Shown: positions 44,876 to 53,691, counted from the stretch's first letter. The stretch: 64,000 nt of DNA from Dyella_A sp050749815 (GCF_050749815.1 NZ_CP192735.1:62001-126000), one strand, 5' to 3'. Translations and numbers: made by a program. The notes: a model not told the origin generated them from the sequence alone.

Positions 44876-44886
44876 CGCCACCGGAC

Positions 44887-46641
44887 TCAGACCTTGCTCG
44901 CCCAGGTGTCGCGCAGCGTCACCACGCGGTTGAACACCGGATGGTGCGCGTGGTGGTCGACGCGGTCGGCGACGAAATAGCCCAGCCGCTCGAACTGGAA
45001 GCGCTGCTCCGGCTCGGCCAGCGAGGCGGCACGCTCCACCCAGCCGGTGATGACGCGCTTGGCCTCGGGGTTGATGTGCTCGATCCAGCTCTTGCCGTCA
45101 CTCTCGTCGTCCGGTGCAGGCACGGCGAACAGGCGGTCGTACAGGCGCACCTCGGCGGCCACGCCGTGCGCAGCGCTGACCCAGTGGATGGTGCCCTTCA
45201 CCTTGCGGTCGGCACCGGGCAGTCCGTGGCGCGATTCGGGATCGAGCGTGCAGCGCACCTCGATCACCTGGCCGTCGGCGTCCTTGACGATCTCCTCGCA
45301 CTTGACGATGCCCACGCCGCGCAGGCGCACCTCGCCCTCGGGCTTGAGGCGGTGGAAGCCCTTCGGCGGCACCTCGGCGAAGTCGTCGCGCTCGATCCAC
45401 ACCTCGCGCGCGAACGGAACGGTGCGGCTGCCGAAGCTCTCGTCCTTCGGGTGGTTGGCGAAGGTGAGGATTTCCTCGTGGCCTTCGGGCAGGTTGGTGA
45501 TCACCAGCTTCAGCGGATCGAGCACGGCCATGCGACGCGGCGCGACGGCATCGAGGTCCTCGCGCACGCAGCCCTCGAACACGGCGTAGTCGATCACGCT
45601 GTTCTGCTTGGACACGCCCAGGCGCTCGATCAGCAGGCGGATGCTGGCCGCGGTGAAGCCGCGCCGGCGCAGGCCGCGCAGGGTGTTCATGCGCGGGTCG
45701 TCCCAGCCGTCCACGTGGCCTTCGTTCACCAGCTGGGCGAGCTTGCGCTTGGAGGTGATCGAGTAGCTGAGGTTGAGGCGTGAGAACTCGATCTGACGCG
45801 GCTTGCTCGGCTTGGTCTCCAGTCCGGCGTCGACCAGCGGCTGCCACAGCTCGGGGTGGTTGGGCAGGTCCACCGCGTCGACGAACCAGTCGTACAGCGG
45901 ACGGTGATCCTCGAACTCCAGCGTGCACAGCGAGTGGGTGATCGACTCCAGCGCGTCGGACAGGCAGTGCGCGTAGTCGTACATCGGGTAGATCGGCCAG
46001 GCGTCGCCGGTGTTCTGGTGGGCGATCTTGCGCACGCGGTAGATCGCCGGATCGCGCAGGTTGATGTTGCCCGAGGCCATGTCGATCTTCGCGCGCAGCG
46101 TTTTGCTGCCGTCTTCGAACTCGCCGGCGCGCATGCGGCGGAACAGGTCCAGGTTCTCTGCCACGCTGCGGTCGCGGTAGGGCGAGTTGCGGCCCGGTTC
46201 GGTGAGCGTGCCGCGGTGGGCGCGCACTTCGTCGGCGTTGAGGTCGTCGACATAGGCCTTGCCGTCCTCGATCAGCTTGATCGCGGCGCGGTAGAACACC
46301 TCGAAGTAGTCCGAGGCGTGGCGCAGCTCGTGCCAGTCGTAGCCGAGCCAGCGCACGTCGTCCTTGATGCCCTCGACGAACTCGGGGTCTTCCTTGCCCG
46401 GGTTGGTGTCGTCCAGGCGCAGGTTGCACCAGCCGCCGGCGAACTCCTGGGCGATGCCGAAGTTCAGGCAGATCGCCTTGGCGTGGCCGATATGCAGGTA
46501 GCCGTTGGGCTCGGGCGGGAAACGCGTGCGGGTACTGGCGTGCTTGCCGCTGGCCAGGTCGTCGCGAATGATCTGGCGGATGAAGTCGCGCGGCGCGTCG
46601 GACGCGGGGCTGGACGGGGCGCTGGGGGTTTCGTTGGACAT
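44887..46641 (-). CDS. glnS: Glutaminyl-tRNA synthetase
   Basis: Of 584 residues (E. coli 554), class I. HIGH lies in PPEPNGYLHIGHAK (residues 50-53) and the KMSKS equivalent is TSKRKL near 297. The two C-terminal anticodon-binding beta-barrels follow, with the conserved DFAEVPPKGFHRL in between. It charges tRNA-Gln directly, so this organism need not use GatCAB for glutamine. The ATG at 46641 is used; the open frame upstream runs through the promoter region shared with the divergent DUF2007 gene. Confidence 0.96.
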   Translation of the reverse strand: MSNETPSAPSSPASDAPRDFIRQIIRDDLASGKHASTRTRFPPEPNGYLHIGHAKAICLNFGIAQEFAGGWCNLRLDDTNPGKEDPEFVEGIKDDVRWLGYDWHELRHASDYFEVFYRAAIKLIEDGKAYVDDLNADEVRAHRGTLTEPGRNSPYRDRSVAENLDLFRRMRAGEFEDGSKTLRAKIDMASGNINLRDPAIYRVRKIAHQNTGDAWPIYPMYDYAHCLSDALESITHSLCTLEFEDHRPLYDWFVDAVDLPNHPELWQPLVDAGLETKPSKPRQIEFSRLNLSYSITSKRKLAQLVNEGHVDGWDDPRMNTLRGLRRRGFTAASIRLLIERLGVSKQNSVIDYAVFEGCVREDLDAVAPRRMAVLDPLKLVITNLPEGHEEILTFANHPKDESFGSRTVPFAREVWIERDDFAEVPPKGFHRLKPEGEVRLRGVGIVKCEEIVKDADGQVIEVRCTLDPESRHGLPGADRKVKGTIHWVSAAHGVAAEVRLYDRLFAVPAPDDESDGKSWIEHINPEAKRVITGWVERAASLAEPEQRFQFERLGYFVADRVDHHAHHPVFNRVVTLRDTWASKV

Positions 46642-46772
46642 CGGGGACTTCAGCTCGCTGACGCGTGGGCGGAAAGCTGCCGAGTTTACCCGGTCGCACG
46701 TGAGCGGCCACCTGCGAGCACGTGCGGCGGCCACGCTTGCCGGGGCCGCGCATCCGCACTAGCTTGCGCTGC

Positions 46773-47051
46773 ATGCACATCGCCTACCGCGCCGAAACCC
46801 TGATCGATGCCCATCTGGTGAAGGACGCGCTGGAGCGCGCCGAGATTCCCGCGTTCGTCACCGGCGAATACCTCACCGGCGGCGTCGGCCAGTTGCCGGC
46901 GATGGATTACGTGGCGGTGATGGTGCCCGAGGCGGCGCGTGAGGCCGCCGACCGCGTGGTGGCCGAGGTGGAGCGGGCGCTGGCCGAATCGCGCGGCGCG
47001 TCAGCCGACTGGGACGCCGATCCGGGCCTGTCCGGCCCGCTCATCGCCTGA
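46773..47051 (+). CDS. DUF2007 family protein
   Basis: Of 92 residues. The pattern MHIAYRAETLIDAHLVKDAL, then ERAEIPAFVTGEYLTGGVG, is typical of DUF2007 (putative signal-transducing, GlnB-like fold). These small soluble proteins are common in Proteobacteria, and their function is unknown. It starts 132 bp from the divergent glnS start and is followed 8 bp later by the DMT exporter. Confidence 0.82.
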   Translation: MHIAYRAETLIDAHLVKDALERAEIPAFVTGEYLTGGVGQLPAMDYVAVMVPEAAREAADRVVAEVERALAESRGASADWDADPGLSGPLIA

Positions 47052-47059
47052 GCCCACCG

Positions 47060-47983
47060 ATGGCTGCCTTGTCGACCGAGCCGGCCGCGCCGGAAGTGAC
47101 CGCGCTGCCGCACCGCGCCGACGTGCTGGCGATGGTGGCCGGCGCGGCGCTGCTCTCGTGCACCAGCATCTTCGTGGTGCTGGCGCAGGTGGGGCCGGCG
47201 GTGTCGGCGTTCTATCGCATGCTGTTCGGCGGCGTGGCGCTGCTGGGCTGGGTGGTTGTGACCGGCCGTTGGCGCGCGATCACCCGACGCGATGTGCTGC
47301 TCGCCCTGCTGCCGGCACTGGGGCTAGCCGGCGACCTGCTGCTGTGGCATCGCTCGATCCTGTGGGTGGGGCCCGGCGTGGCCACGCTGCTGACCAATTT
47401 CCAGGTGTTCCTGCTCGCGCTGGTGGGCGTGGTGGCCTATCGCGAGCGGCTGGCGCCAGCGTTCTGGCCTGGCATGGTGCTGGCCCTGGCCGGGCTGTGG
47501 CTGCTGGTGGGCGCGCACTGGTCGCTGTTTGATGCGGCGCATCGGCTCGGCGTGTGGTTCGGCCTGGCCAGCTGCCTGGCCTATACGGTCTACCTGCTGA
47601 GCTTTCGCCGCGCGCTGTCCGGGCGCACCGCGCTGGCACCGGCGCAGTTTCTGGGCCTGATGAGCCTGCTGTGTGCGGCGGCGTTGGGTGCGTGGTGCGT
47701 GATCGAGCGCGAGTCGCTGGCGCTGGTCACGCTGCGCGGCTGGAGTTCGCTGCTGGCGCTGGGCCTGCTCGGCCAGGTGGTCGCCTGGCTGCTGATCGTG
47801 CGCTCGATGCCGCGCCTGCCGGCCTCGCTGGTGGGCCTGCTGCTGTTGCTGCAGCCGGCGCTGGCGTTCGTGCTGGACGTGGCGCTGTTCGCCCGTCCCA
47901 CCATAGCGCTGGACTGGTGCGGCCTGATAGTGGCGCTGGCCGGTATCCTGCTCGGCACGTGGCGGCCGCGTCGCGCTGCCTGA
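47060..47983 (+). CDS. EamA/DMT superfamily transporter
   Basis: Of 307 residues with ten predicted helices arranged as two EamA repeats (about 25-155 and 165-300). It resembles RhaT/YdcZ-type metabolite exporters: TSIFVVLAQVGPAVSAFYRM in repeat 1, and LLLLQPALAFVLDVALFARP in repeat 2. Substrate not predictable. Probably co-transcribed with the DUF2007 gene 8 bp upstream. Confidence 0.88.
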   Translation: MAALSTEPAAPEVTALPHRADVLAMVAGAALLSCTSIFVVLAQVGPAVSAFYRMLFGGVALLGWVVVTGRWRAITRRDVLLALLPALGLAGDLLLWHRSILWVGPGVATLLTNFQVFLLALVGVVAYRERLAPAFWPGMVLALAGLWLLVGAHWSLFDAAHRLGVWFGLASCLAYTVYLLSFRRALSGRTALAPAQFLGLMSLLCAAALGAWCVIERESLALVTLRGWSSLLALGLLGQVVAWLLIVRSMPRLPASLVGLLLLLQPALAFVLDVALFARPTIALDWCGLIVALAGILLGTWRPRRAA

Positions 47984-48010
47984 TCCCCCCCCTTTTTTCG
48001 GAACCTGCCG

Positions 48011-48529
48011 ATGCATCCGCTCGCCGCCTACGTTCGTGCCGTGCCCGATTTCCCCCAGCCCGGCATCGTGTTTCGCGACATCACCCCGCTGCTGGCTGAC
48101 GCCAGCGCCTTCGCGCGCTGCATCGACGCGCTGGCCGAGCCGTGGCTGGGGCAGGGCGTGCAGGCGGTGTGCGGGATCGAATCACGCGGTTTCATCTTCG
48201 GCGCCGCGCTGGCGCAGAAGCTCAACGCCGGCTTCGTGCCGCTGCGCAAGCCGGGCAAGCTGCCGCCGCCGGTGACCGGGGTGGACTACCAGCTCGAGTA
48301 CGGCCATGACCGGCTGGAGGCGCGCGACGACGCGCTCCGCGCCGGCGAGCGCGCGCTGCTGGTGGACGATGTGCTGGCCACCGGCGGCACCCTGCTCGCG
48401 GCCCGGGCGCTGGTGGAGCAACTCGGCGCACAGCTGATGGGTGCGGCGGTGGTGATCGAGCTCGATGCCCTGGGCGGACGGTCGCGCTGGCACGGCACGC
48501 CGTTGCTGCACGGTCTGCTGCATTACTGA
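48011..48529 (+). CDS. apt: Adenine phosphoribosyltransferase
   Basis: Of 172 residues. The N-terminal FPQPGIVFRDITPLL and VCGIESRGFIFG, and the PRPP loop ALLVDDVLATGGTL near 116-129, are diagnostic. It converts adenine and PRPP to AMP in purine salvage. Length is normal. It lies 27 bp after the transporter gene, which ends at CCCCCCCTTTTTTC without a stem. Confidence 0.95.
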   Translation: MHPLAAYVRAVPDFPQPGIVFRDITPLLADASAFARCIDALAEPWLGQGVQAVCGIESRGFIFGAALAQKLNAGFVPLRKPGKLPPPVTGVDYQLEYGHDRLEARDDALRAGERALLVDDVLATGGTLLAARALVEQLGAQLMGAAVVIELDALGGRSRWHGTPLLHGLLHY

Positions 48530-48700
48530 CGTGAAGGCGTGCTCACCGGGCTGAACCAGGCACCGCTGCATGCGCGCTCTTCGCCGTTCGTTGACGGCTC
48601 GGACACCGCGCGCAAGTGACCGTGCGCGGCAAGCGCGGCTCGTGGCCGCGGCTGCGTGCCGCCGCCTGCGGCGCGATCCATCGCAACGGAGGGACCGTCC

Positions 48701-48856
48701 ATGCTTGTCACCATTCTCATCGTGCTGCTCATCCTCGCCCTGATCGGCGGCCTGCCCACCTGGGGCTATTCGCGCAGCTGGGGCTACGGCCCGTCGGGCA
48801 TCGTCGGCGTGATCCTGGTGATCCTGGTGGTGCTGTGGCTGCTTGGTCGGATCTGA
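48701..48856 (+). CDS. DUF3309 small membrane protein
   Basis: Of 51 residues. Two hydrophobic segments (LVTILIVLLILALIGG and GVILVILVVLWLLG) flank a PTWGYSRSWGYGPSG loop, the DUF3309 signature. Such peptides are widespread and uncharacterised, often induced by envelope stress. AACGGAGGG precedes the ATG. Its stop codon lies within a 14-bp tandem repeat tract. Confidence 0.82.
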   Translation: MLVTILIVLLILALIGGLPTWGYSRSWGYGPSGIVGVILVILVVLWLLGRI

Positions 48857-48913
48857 TCGGCCTGATCCGATCGGCATGATCTGATCGGCATGATCTGACC
48901 GGCACGATCTGAC
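48850..48913. repeat. 14-bp tandem repeat, about 4.6 units
   Basis: Units are GATCTGATCGGCCT, GATCCGATCGGCAT, GATCTGATCGGCAT, GATCTGACCGGCAC and a partial GATCTGAC. The tract begins inside the last codons of the DUF3309 gene and runs to within 12 bases of the next gene's stop codon on the other strand. GATC is present in each unit. It fills the gap between the two converging genes. Confidence 0.85.
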
Positions 48914-48924
48914 GCCGCTTCGGG

Positions 48925-49527
48925 TCAACGCTCGATGGTGAGCGACTCCACGTACACCAGTTCGCAGGCGCCGTTGCCGGTGTCCTCGCGGGTGAGCGAG
49001 CTGTTCCAGTGCCAGCCGTCCGGACGGCTGGCGTCGACCAGGAAGCCTTCGATACGCACCACCTCGCCGGCGCGCACGCGATCGAGCATCGCGCGCACGC
49101 CGGCGTCGGCGGGGATCAGATGCATGTTGGCGCTGGATTCCTCGATCTCGCGGCGGGGAATCGGGTAATCCTTCACGCGCCAGAAGTAGAAGCGGCCGGA
49201 CTGACTGATCTCGATGCGGTCCAGCACCGCGCTGTCGGACATGCGCCCCCAGCCCAGCGCCAGGTCGGTGGGGGCGAGCGAAGCGCCGGCATCGAAGCGG
49301 TAGTCCTCGCGTGAAAGCACGCGGGCGGTGGCGTCGAAGTGGGCGCGGGTCAGCAGGGTGACGTCGTCGCGCTGGAGCTGTGCGGGGTGATCCAGGTCGA
49401 CCTGCTCCGGCGCCTCGGCGGCCAGCACGCCCGGCGCCGCGTGCAGGGGGCGCCGCTGCCAGGTGTGCAATGCGCCCCAGAGCACCAGTACTCCGGCGGC
49501 GGCCAGCGCGAGTTGGCGGCCGGTCAT
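48925..49527 (-). CDS. Membrane-anchored conserved protein downstream of oxyR
   Basis: Of 200 residues. One N-terminal helix (LALAAAGVLVLWGALHTW) anchors a periplasmic domain with FHATARVLSREDYRF-like and DLALGWGRMSDSAVLDRIEI segments. It recalls small conserved proteins seen in several Xanthomonadales genomes, but I cannot assign a named domain. The ATG overlaps the oxyR stop by four bases (ATGA), so it is translated with oxyR and may belong to the oxidative-stress response. Confidence 0.75.
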   Translation of the reverse strand: MTGRQLALAAAGVLVLWGALHTWQRRPLHAAPGVLAAEAPEQVDLDHPAQLQRDDVTLLTRAHFDATARVLSREDYRFDAGASLAPTDLALGWGRMSDSAVLDRIEISQSGRFYFWRVKDYPIPRREIEESSANMHLIPADAGVRAMLDRVRAGEVVRIEGFLVDASRPDGWHWNSSLTREDTGNGACELVYVESLTIER

Positions 49528-50519
49528 GCGTCGCCGCTGCGCGCGGCGCGGGTGCCTTTCGCAGCCTTGGTGCGGGGCGCGACCACGCTGGGTGCCGGGG
49601 GCGCGGTGACCGAGCGCGGGTCCAGCAGCTCCGGCGGCAGGCGCTTGAACACGGCGGCGAGCTTCAGCAGGAAACCATGCATCGCCGAGCTCTTGCGCCA
49701 CACCATCGCCAGCCGGCGGCTGGGTGCCGGGTGCTTGAACTCGATCAGGTGCAGGTTGCCCGACGGCGCCACCGGCGGCTTCACCGCCAGGGTCGGCAGC
49801 AGGGTGATACCCACTTCGGCCGACACCATCTGCCGCAGCGTCTCCAGGCTGGTGGCGCGGAAGCCGTTGCGCTCGCCCGCGCCGGCCAGGTGGCACACCT
49901 CCAGCGCCTGGTCGCGCAGGCAGTGACCGTCTTCCAGCAGCAGCAGGCTCTCGTGCGACAGGTCGGCCAGTTTCAGCTGCCCCTGTTTGTGCGCCAGGTG
50001 ATGCGACTGCGGCACCGCCAGCACGAACGGTTCTTCGAACAGATACTCCACATGCAGGCTGTCCTCGTGCAGCGGCAGGGCGAGGATGCCCGCGTCGAGC
50101 TTGCCCTCGCGCAGCAGCCGCACGATCGTTTCGGTCTTCTCTTCCACCAGCAGCAGTTCGAGCTTGGGGAACGCCTCGCGCACCATCGGCACCGAGTGCG
50201 GCAGCAGGTAGGGCCCCAGCGTGGGGAAGATGCCCAGGCGCACCGTGCCCGACTCCGGATCGCGCGTGCGCCGCGCCACCGCGCGGATCTGCTCCACTTC
50301 GTTGAGCACCTCGCGTGCGCGATCGGCGATCTCGCGGCCCACCTCGGTCAGCAGCACTTTGCGCGGCGTGCGCTCGACCAGCGCCACGCCCAGCTCGTCC
50401 TCCAGCTTCTTGATCTGGGTCGACAAGGTGGGCTGGCTGACAAAACAGGCCTCGGCGGCATGGCCGAAGTGGCGGTGCTCGGCCAGGGCGACGAGATAGT
50501 GCAGATCGCGCAGGTTCAT
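49524..50519 (-). CDS. oxyR: Peroxide-sensing LysR regulator OxyR
   Basis: Of 331 residues. The N-terminal LysR helix-turn-helix (HFGHAAEACFVSQPTLSTQI) leads to the sensing domain. The redox cysteines C200 and C209 sit in GHCLRDQALEVC, matching E. coli C199 and C208 in sequence and spacing, so the peroxide switch should be intact. The C-terminus has about 25 extra residues rich in Pro/Ala/Lys compared with E. coli OxyR (305). An OxyR-box-like site lies 21 bp upstream, consistent with autorepression and divergent activation. Confidence 0.94.
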   Translation of the reverse strand: MNLRDLHYLVALAEHRHFGHAAEACFVSQPTLSTQIKKLEDELGVALVERTPRKVLLTEVGREIADRAREVLNEVEQIRAVARRTRDPESGTVRLGIFPTLGPYLLPHSVPMVREAFPKLELLLVEEKTETIVRLLREGKLDAGILALPLHEDSLHVEYLFEEPFVLAVPQSHHLAHKQGQLKLADLSHESLLLLEDGHCLRDQALEVCHLAGAGERNGFRATSLETLRQMVSAEVGITLLPTLAVKPPVAPSGNLHLIEFKHPAPSRRLAMVWRKSSAMHGFLLKLAAVFKRLPPELLDPRSVTAPPAPSVVAPRTKAAKGTRAARSGDA

Positions 50520-50539
50520 GGCACGCCTCGGGAAGTTGC

Positions 50540-50576
50540 ATAGCTCACGGCTATAGGTGCGATGCTAACAATCAAT
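50540..50576. promoter_or_regulatory. OxyR-box-like site in the oxyR divergent region
   Basis: The first half ATAG-CTCACGG-CTAT (50540-50554) matches the E. coli OxyR half-site ATAG-N7-CTAT. After a 7-base spacer, ATGCTAACAATCAAT (50562-50576) is a degenerate second half. Total length and spacing equal the E. coli operator (37 bp). It abuts a plus-strand -35 element, the usual geometry for OxyR activation, and lies just upstream of oxyR itself. Confidence 0.6.
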
Positions 50577-50605
50577 TTGTGCAATGCAAGGGCGGTGCGT
50601 ATCGT
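50577..50605 (+). promoter_or_regulatory. Candidate promoter divergent from oxyR
   Basis: TTGTGC at 50577-50582 and TATCGT at 50600-50605 are separated by exactly 17 bases. They match the sigma-70 hexamers at 3 of 6 and 4 of 6 positions. A weak -35 next to an OxyR box is what an OxyR-activated promoter looks like. Transcription would start near 50612. Confidence 0.5.
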
Positions 50606-50611
50606 GCGCAG

Positions 50612-50763
50612 CGTGGCTGATGCGGCGGGCCCATCCCCTCCCGGGCCCGATCTCCCCGCAACCGCATCAGCCCACGCCCGACCGCCCGGCCTTCCCCCTC
50701 CCGGCCGGCACCCGGGCCACCCCTCCGGCGACGAAGCTCCCCCTTCGTCGCCGGTTTTTTTTT
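50612..50763 (+). ncRNA. Candidate OxyS-like small RNA
   Basis: The promoter at 50577 and the intrinsic terminator at 50725-50763 delimit a transcript of about 150 bases. It has no credible reading frame, and no plus-strand gene lies upstream that could need this terminator. Location divergent from oxyR behind an OxyR box is that of E. coli oxyS. The body is C/G-rich (CCCATCCCCTCCCGGGCCCG and similar) and could base-pair with Shine-Dalgarno sequences. The alternative is an attenuated leader of the aminopeptidase gene at 50870. No sequence similarity to OxyS is claimed. Confidence 0.45.
50725..50763 (+). terminator. Strong intrinsic terminator without an upstream gene
   Basis: A perfect 12-bp stem (CCGGCGACGAAG at 50725-50736, CTTCGTCGCCGG at 50743-50754), a 6-base loop and nine consecutive T residues (50755-50763). 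It works only for plus-strand transcripts. The nearest upstream gene, oxyR, points away. Confidence 0.92.
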
Positions 50764-50869
50764 GCCGTCGTATGGGCGCGATGGGTGCCGCTGCCATGCC
50801 TTCTGGCACTGTGTCGGAAGTCATGTGCCGCCTAGCGTTCAGGGTTCCCTCGTCACAGGAAGCCCCTCC

Positions 50870-53548
50870 ATGCGCCTAGCCCGCCCGCTCATGTTCACTG
50901 CCCTGGCCGCCTGCTGCGCCAGCGCGTTCGCCGCCGGTGCCGATTCGGTGCCGCATGGCCGCCTGCCCGGCTGGGCGATGCCGCAGTCTTACCAGCTCGC
51001 GTTCAAGGTGGACCCGCGCCAGGCCGATTTCTCCGGCCATACCGTGATCACCGTGAAGCTGTCGCAGGCCTCCGATCACGTGTGGCTGCACGGCGCCGAC
51101 TTGAAGGTATCCAAGGTTGCCGTGACCGACGCCGCCGGCAAGACCGCTGCGGGCAAGTACGTGGCGGTGGCGCCGAAGGAAGGCGTGGCGCGTATCGACT
51201 TCGGCCGCACGCTGAAGCCGCAGACCATCACCCTGGCGATCGACTACTCCGCGCCGCTCAACCAGCAGCTGCAGGGCCTGTACAAGGTCAGCCACGAAGG
51301 CCAGCCCTACGCGATGACGCAGATGGAGCCGATCAGCGCGCGCTACGCGTTCCCCGGCTTCGACGAGCCCGGCATCAAGACGCCGTTCGACATCACCCTC
51401 ACCGTGCCGAAGGACGAGAACGCGGTGGCCAACACCGCGCAGGTGAAGGAAGTGGACGACGGCAACGGCTGGAAGACGCTCACCTTCTCGCAGACCAAGC
51501 CGCTGCCGACCTACCTGGTGGCGTTCGGCGTAGGCCCGTGGGACATCGTCAACGGCCCGGACATCAAGCCGGACGACTACCGCACCACCGTGCTGCCGCT
51601 GCGCGGCGTGGCCGCCAAGGGCGAGGGCCACCGCATGCAGCACGTGCTCAGCGAGACGCCGAGCATCATCCACGCGCTGGAGGACTACTACGGCTTCGGC
51701 TATCCGTGGGACAAGCTCGACCTGCTCGCCGCGCCGGATTTCTCCGCCGGTGCGATGGAGAACCCGGGCCTGGTCACCTTCCGCGACTGGCTGCTGCTGC
51801 TCGATCCGGATTCCCCGGCGCAGTACGTGCGCGGCTCGTTCAACGTCACCGCGCACGAGCTGGCTCACCAGTGGACCGGCGATACGGTGACCACCGCGTG
51901 GTGGAACGACATCTGGCTCAACGAGGCCTTCGCCACCTGGATGCAGCAGAAGGTGACGATGAAGGTGCACCCAGAATACCGCGCCGACTTGGACCGCATC
52001 CGCGGTGCGCAGGGCGCGATGAACAACGACAGCCTGGTCAGCGCGCGCAAGATCCGTCAGGAGATCACCGGCAACGGCGACATCATGACCGCGTTCGACG
52101 GCATCACCTACCAGAAGGGTGCGGCGGTGCTCGGCATGTTCGAGAACTACGTGACGCCGGCGGTGTTCCAGCAGGGCATGCGCGCGTACATCCAGGCGCA
52201 CAAGTTCGGCAACGCCACCGCCGACGACCTGGTCGACTCGATCGCCCAGGCGGCCGACAAGGGTGCGGATTTCAAGAACGCGTTCAAGAGCTTCCTCAAC
52301 CAGTCCGGCGTGCCCTACGTGCAGACGAAGCTGGAGCAGAAGGACGGCCAGACCATCCTGCATCTGAGCCAGAGCCGCTACCTGCCGGTCGGTTCCACCG
52401 GCGACAGCGCGCGCGTGTGGGGCGTGCCGGTGTGCGTGCGCTACGGCACCGCCGACGGCAGCAAGGTGAGCTGCGAAATGCTCGACAAGGCGCAGGGTTC
52501 GATGGTGCTGGCCGGCGCCAGCAACCCGACCTGGGTGATGCCCAACGCCGGCGCGCAGGGCTACTACCGCTTCGGCATGACCAAGGCCGACCTGGCCTCG
52601 CTGGGCAAGCAGATCGGCTCGCTGGCCGACACCGAGCAGCTGGCCTATGCCGATGCGGTGAGCGCCAGCTTCCGCCACGGCGACATCGATGCCGGCGACG
52701 CGCTGGCCGCACTCAAGCCGCTGGCCGCCTCCAAGACCGACGAAGTCGCCACCGCGCCGCTGGGCACCTTCGAATGGATCTGGGGCCAGCTCGCCAGCAC
52801 CGACGCACAGCGCGCCAAGCTCACCGCGTGGGCGAAGGATGCCTATCTACCGCGGCTCGAATCGCTGGGCTATCGCCGCAAGGCCGGCGAGGCCGACGGC
52901 GATTCGCTGATGCGCAGCACGCTGGCCAACTTCCTCGGCATGGACGTCAAGCTGCCGGCTGTGCGTGCGGAACTGCTCAAGCAAGGTGATGCCGCGCTCA
53001 AGCCCAAGGCCGACGGCCGCCTCGACCTCGCCGCCGCCGATCCCGACCTGCTCGGCGTGGCGCTGGGCGTGGCCGCGCAGGAGCACGGCAAGCCGGTAGT
53101 CGACAAGCTGATCGCCGAGCTGCCCAAGACCAGCGACCCGGCACTGCGCAACGCCATCCTCGGCGGCCTAGGCAGCGTGGACGACGCCACCCAGGTCGAG
53201 CGCATCCGCAACTTCGCGCTGAGCAAGGACGTGAAGGTGGGCGAGATGGCCGCGCTGTTCCGCGGCGGCCGCGACACCCGGGCCGAGCGCGACGGCATGT
53301 GGAAGTGGGCCGTGGCGCACTACGACCAGATCCTCGCCCGCACCGGCAGCTTCGCCGGCGGCCGCCTGCCCGGCCTGATGGGCGGCGGCGGCTGCTCCAA
53401 GGCCGAAGCCGATCGCCTGCAGGCGTTCTTCAAGGATCGGGTGAACCAGGCACCGGGCGCCGCCCGCGGTCTGGCGCAGACCGGCGAAGCCACCCTGCTG
53501 TGCGCAGCACTGAAGCAGAAGCAGGACGCGAACGCGATCCTGCGCTGA
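50870..53548 (+). CDS. Secreted M1-family aminopeptidase
   Basis: Of 892 residues from the ATG at 50870 (AGGAAG upstream). Signal peptide MRLARPLMFTALAACCASAF, cleaved near FAAGA. The M1 domain has the substrate-anchoring GAMEN motif near residue 294, the zinc site HELAH at 329-333, and the third ligand Glu near 352 in WLNEAFATW. A long ERAP1-like helical C-terminal domain follows. Unlike cytosolic E. coli PepN, it is exported, so it should trim peptides in the periplasm or outside. The frame open upstream crosses the small-RNA terminator and is not used. Confidence 0.93.
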   Translation: MRLARPLMFTALAACCASAFAAGADSVPHGRLPGWAMPQSYQLAFKVDPRQADFSGHTVITVKLSQASDHVWLHGADLKVSKVAVTDAAGKTAAGKYVAVAPKEGVARIDFGRTLKPQTITLAIDYSAPLNQQLQGLYKVSHEGQPYAMTQMEPISARYAFPGFDEPGIKTPFDITLTVPKDENAVANTAQVKEVDDGNGWKTLTFSQTKPLPTYLVAFGVGPWDIVNGPDIKPDDYRTTVLPLRGVAAKGEGHRMQHVLSETPSIIHALEDYYGFGYPWDKLDLLAAPDFSAGAMENPGLVTFRDWLLLLDPDSPAQYVRGSFNVTAHELAHQWTGDTVTTAWWNDIWLNEAFATWMQQKVTMKVHPEYRADLDRIRGAQGAMNNDSLVSARKIRQEITGNGDIMTAFDGITYQKGAAVLGMFENYVTPAVFQQGMRAYIQAHKFGNATADDLVDSIAQAADKGADFKNAFKSFLNQSGVPYVQTKLEQKDGQTILHLSQSRYLPVGSTGDSARVWGVPVCVRYGTADGSKVSCEMLDKAQGSMVLAGASNPTWVMPNAGAQGYYRFGMTKADLASLGKQIGSLADTEQLAYADAVSASFRHGDIDAGDALAALKPLAASKTDEVATAPLGTFEWIWGQLASTDAQRAKLTAWAKDAYLPRLESLGYRRKAGEADGDSLMRSTLANFLGMDVKLPAVRAELLKQGDAALKPKADGRLDLAAADPDLLGVALGVAAQEHGKPVVDKLIAELPKTSDPALRNAILGGLGSVDDATQVERIRNFALSKDVKVGEMAALFRGGRDTRAERDGMWKWAVAHYDQILARTGSFAGGRLPGLMGGGGCSKAEADRLQAFFKDRVNQAPGAARGLAQTGEATLLCAALKQKQDANAILR

Positions 53549-53555
53549 GGTGATG

Positions 53556-53590
53556 GTCACGTCCGCCTTGTCATCCAGGGCGGACGTGAC
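53556..53590. repeat. 12-bp inverted repeat after the aminopeptidase gene
   Basis: Perfect arms GTCACGTCCGCC (53556-53567) and GGCGGACGTGAC (53579-53590) with an 11-base loop, starting 8 bases after the stop codon. No T-run follows, so it may protect the mRNA 3' end or be a repeat. Confidence 0.65.
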
Positions 53591-53691
53591 GTCAGGTTCC
53601 AGCCATCGTCCGCGCTGAGCGCGCTCTGCGTCAGCACGCGACCTCGAAGTGCCTCGAAAGAGACGCCCCAGAAACCTCCGAAATCTCCCGA

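Noticed and set aside
48850..48913. 14-bp tandem repeats considered as a plasmid iteron or CRISPR
   Set aside because: Units are directly adjacent without spacers, and no replication gene is nearby.
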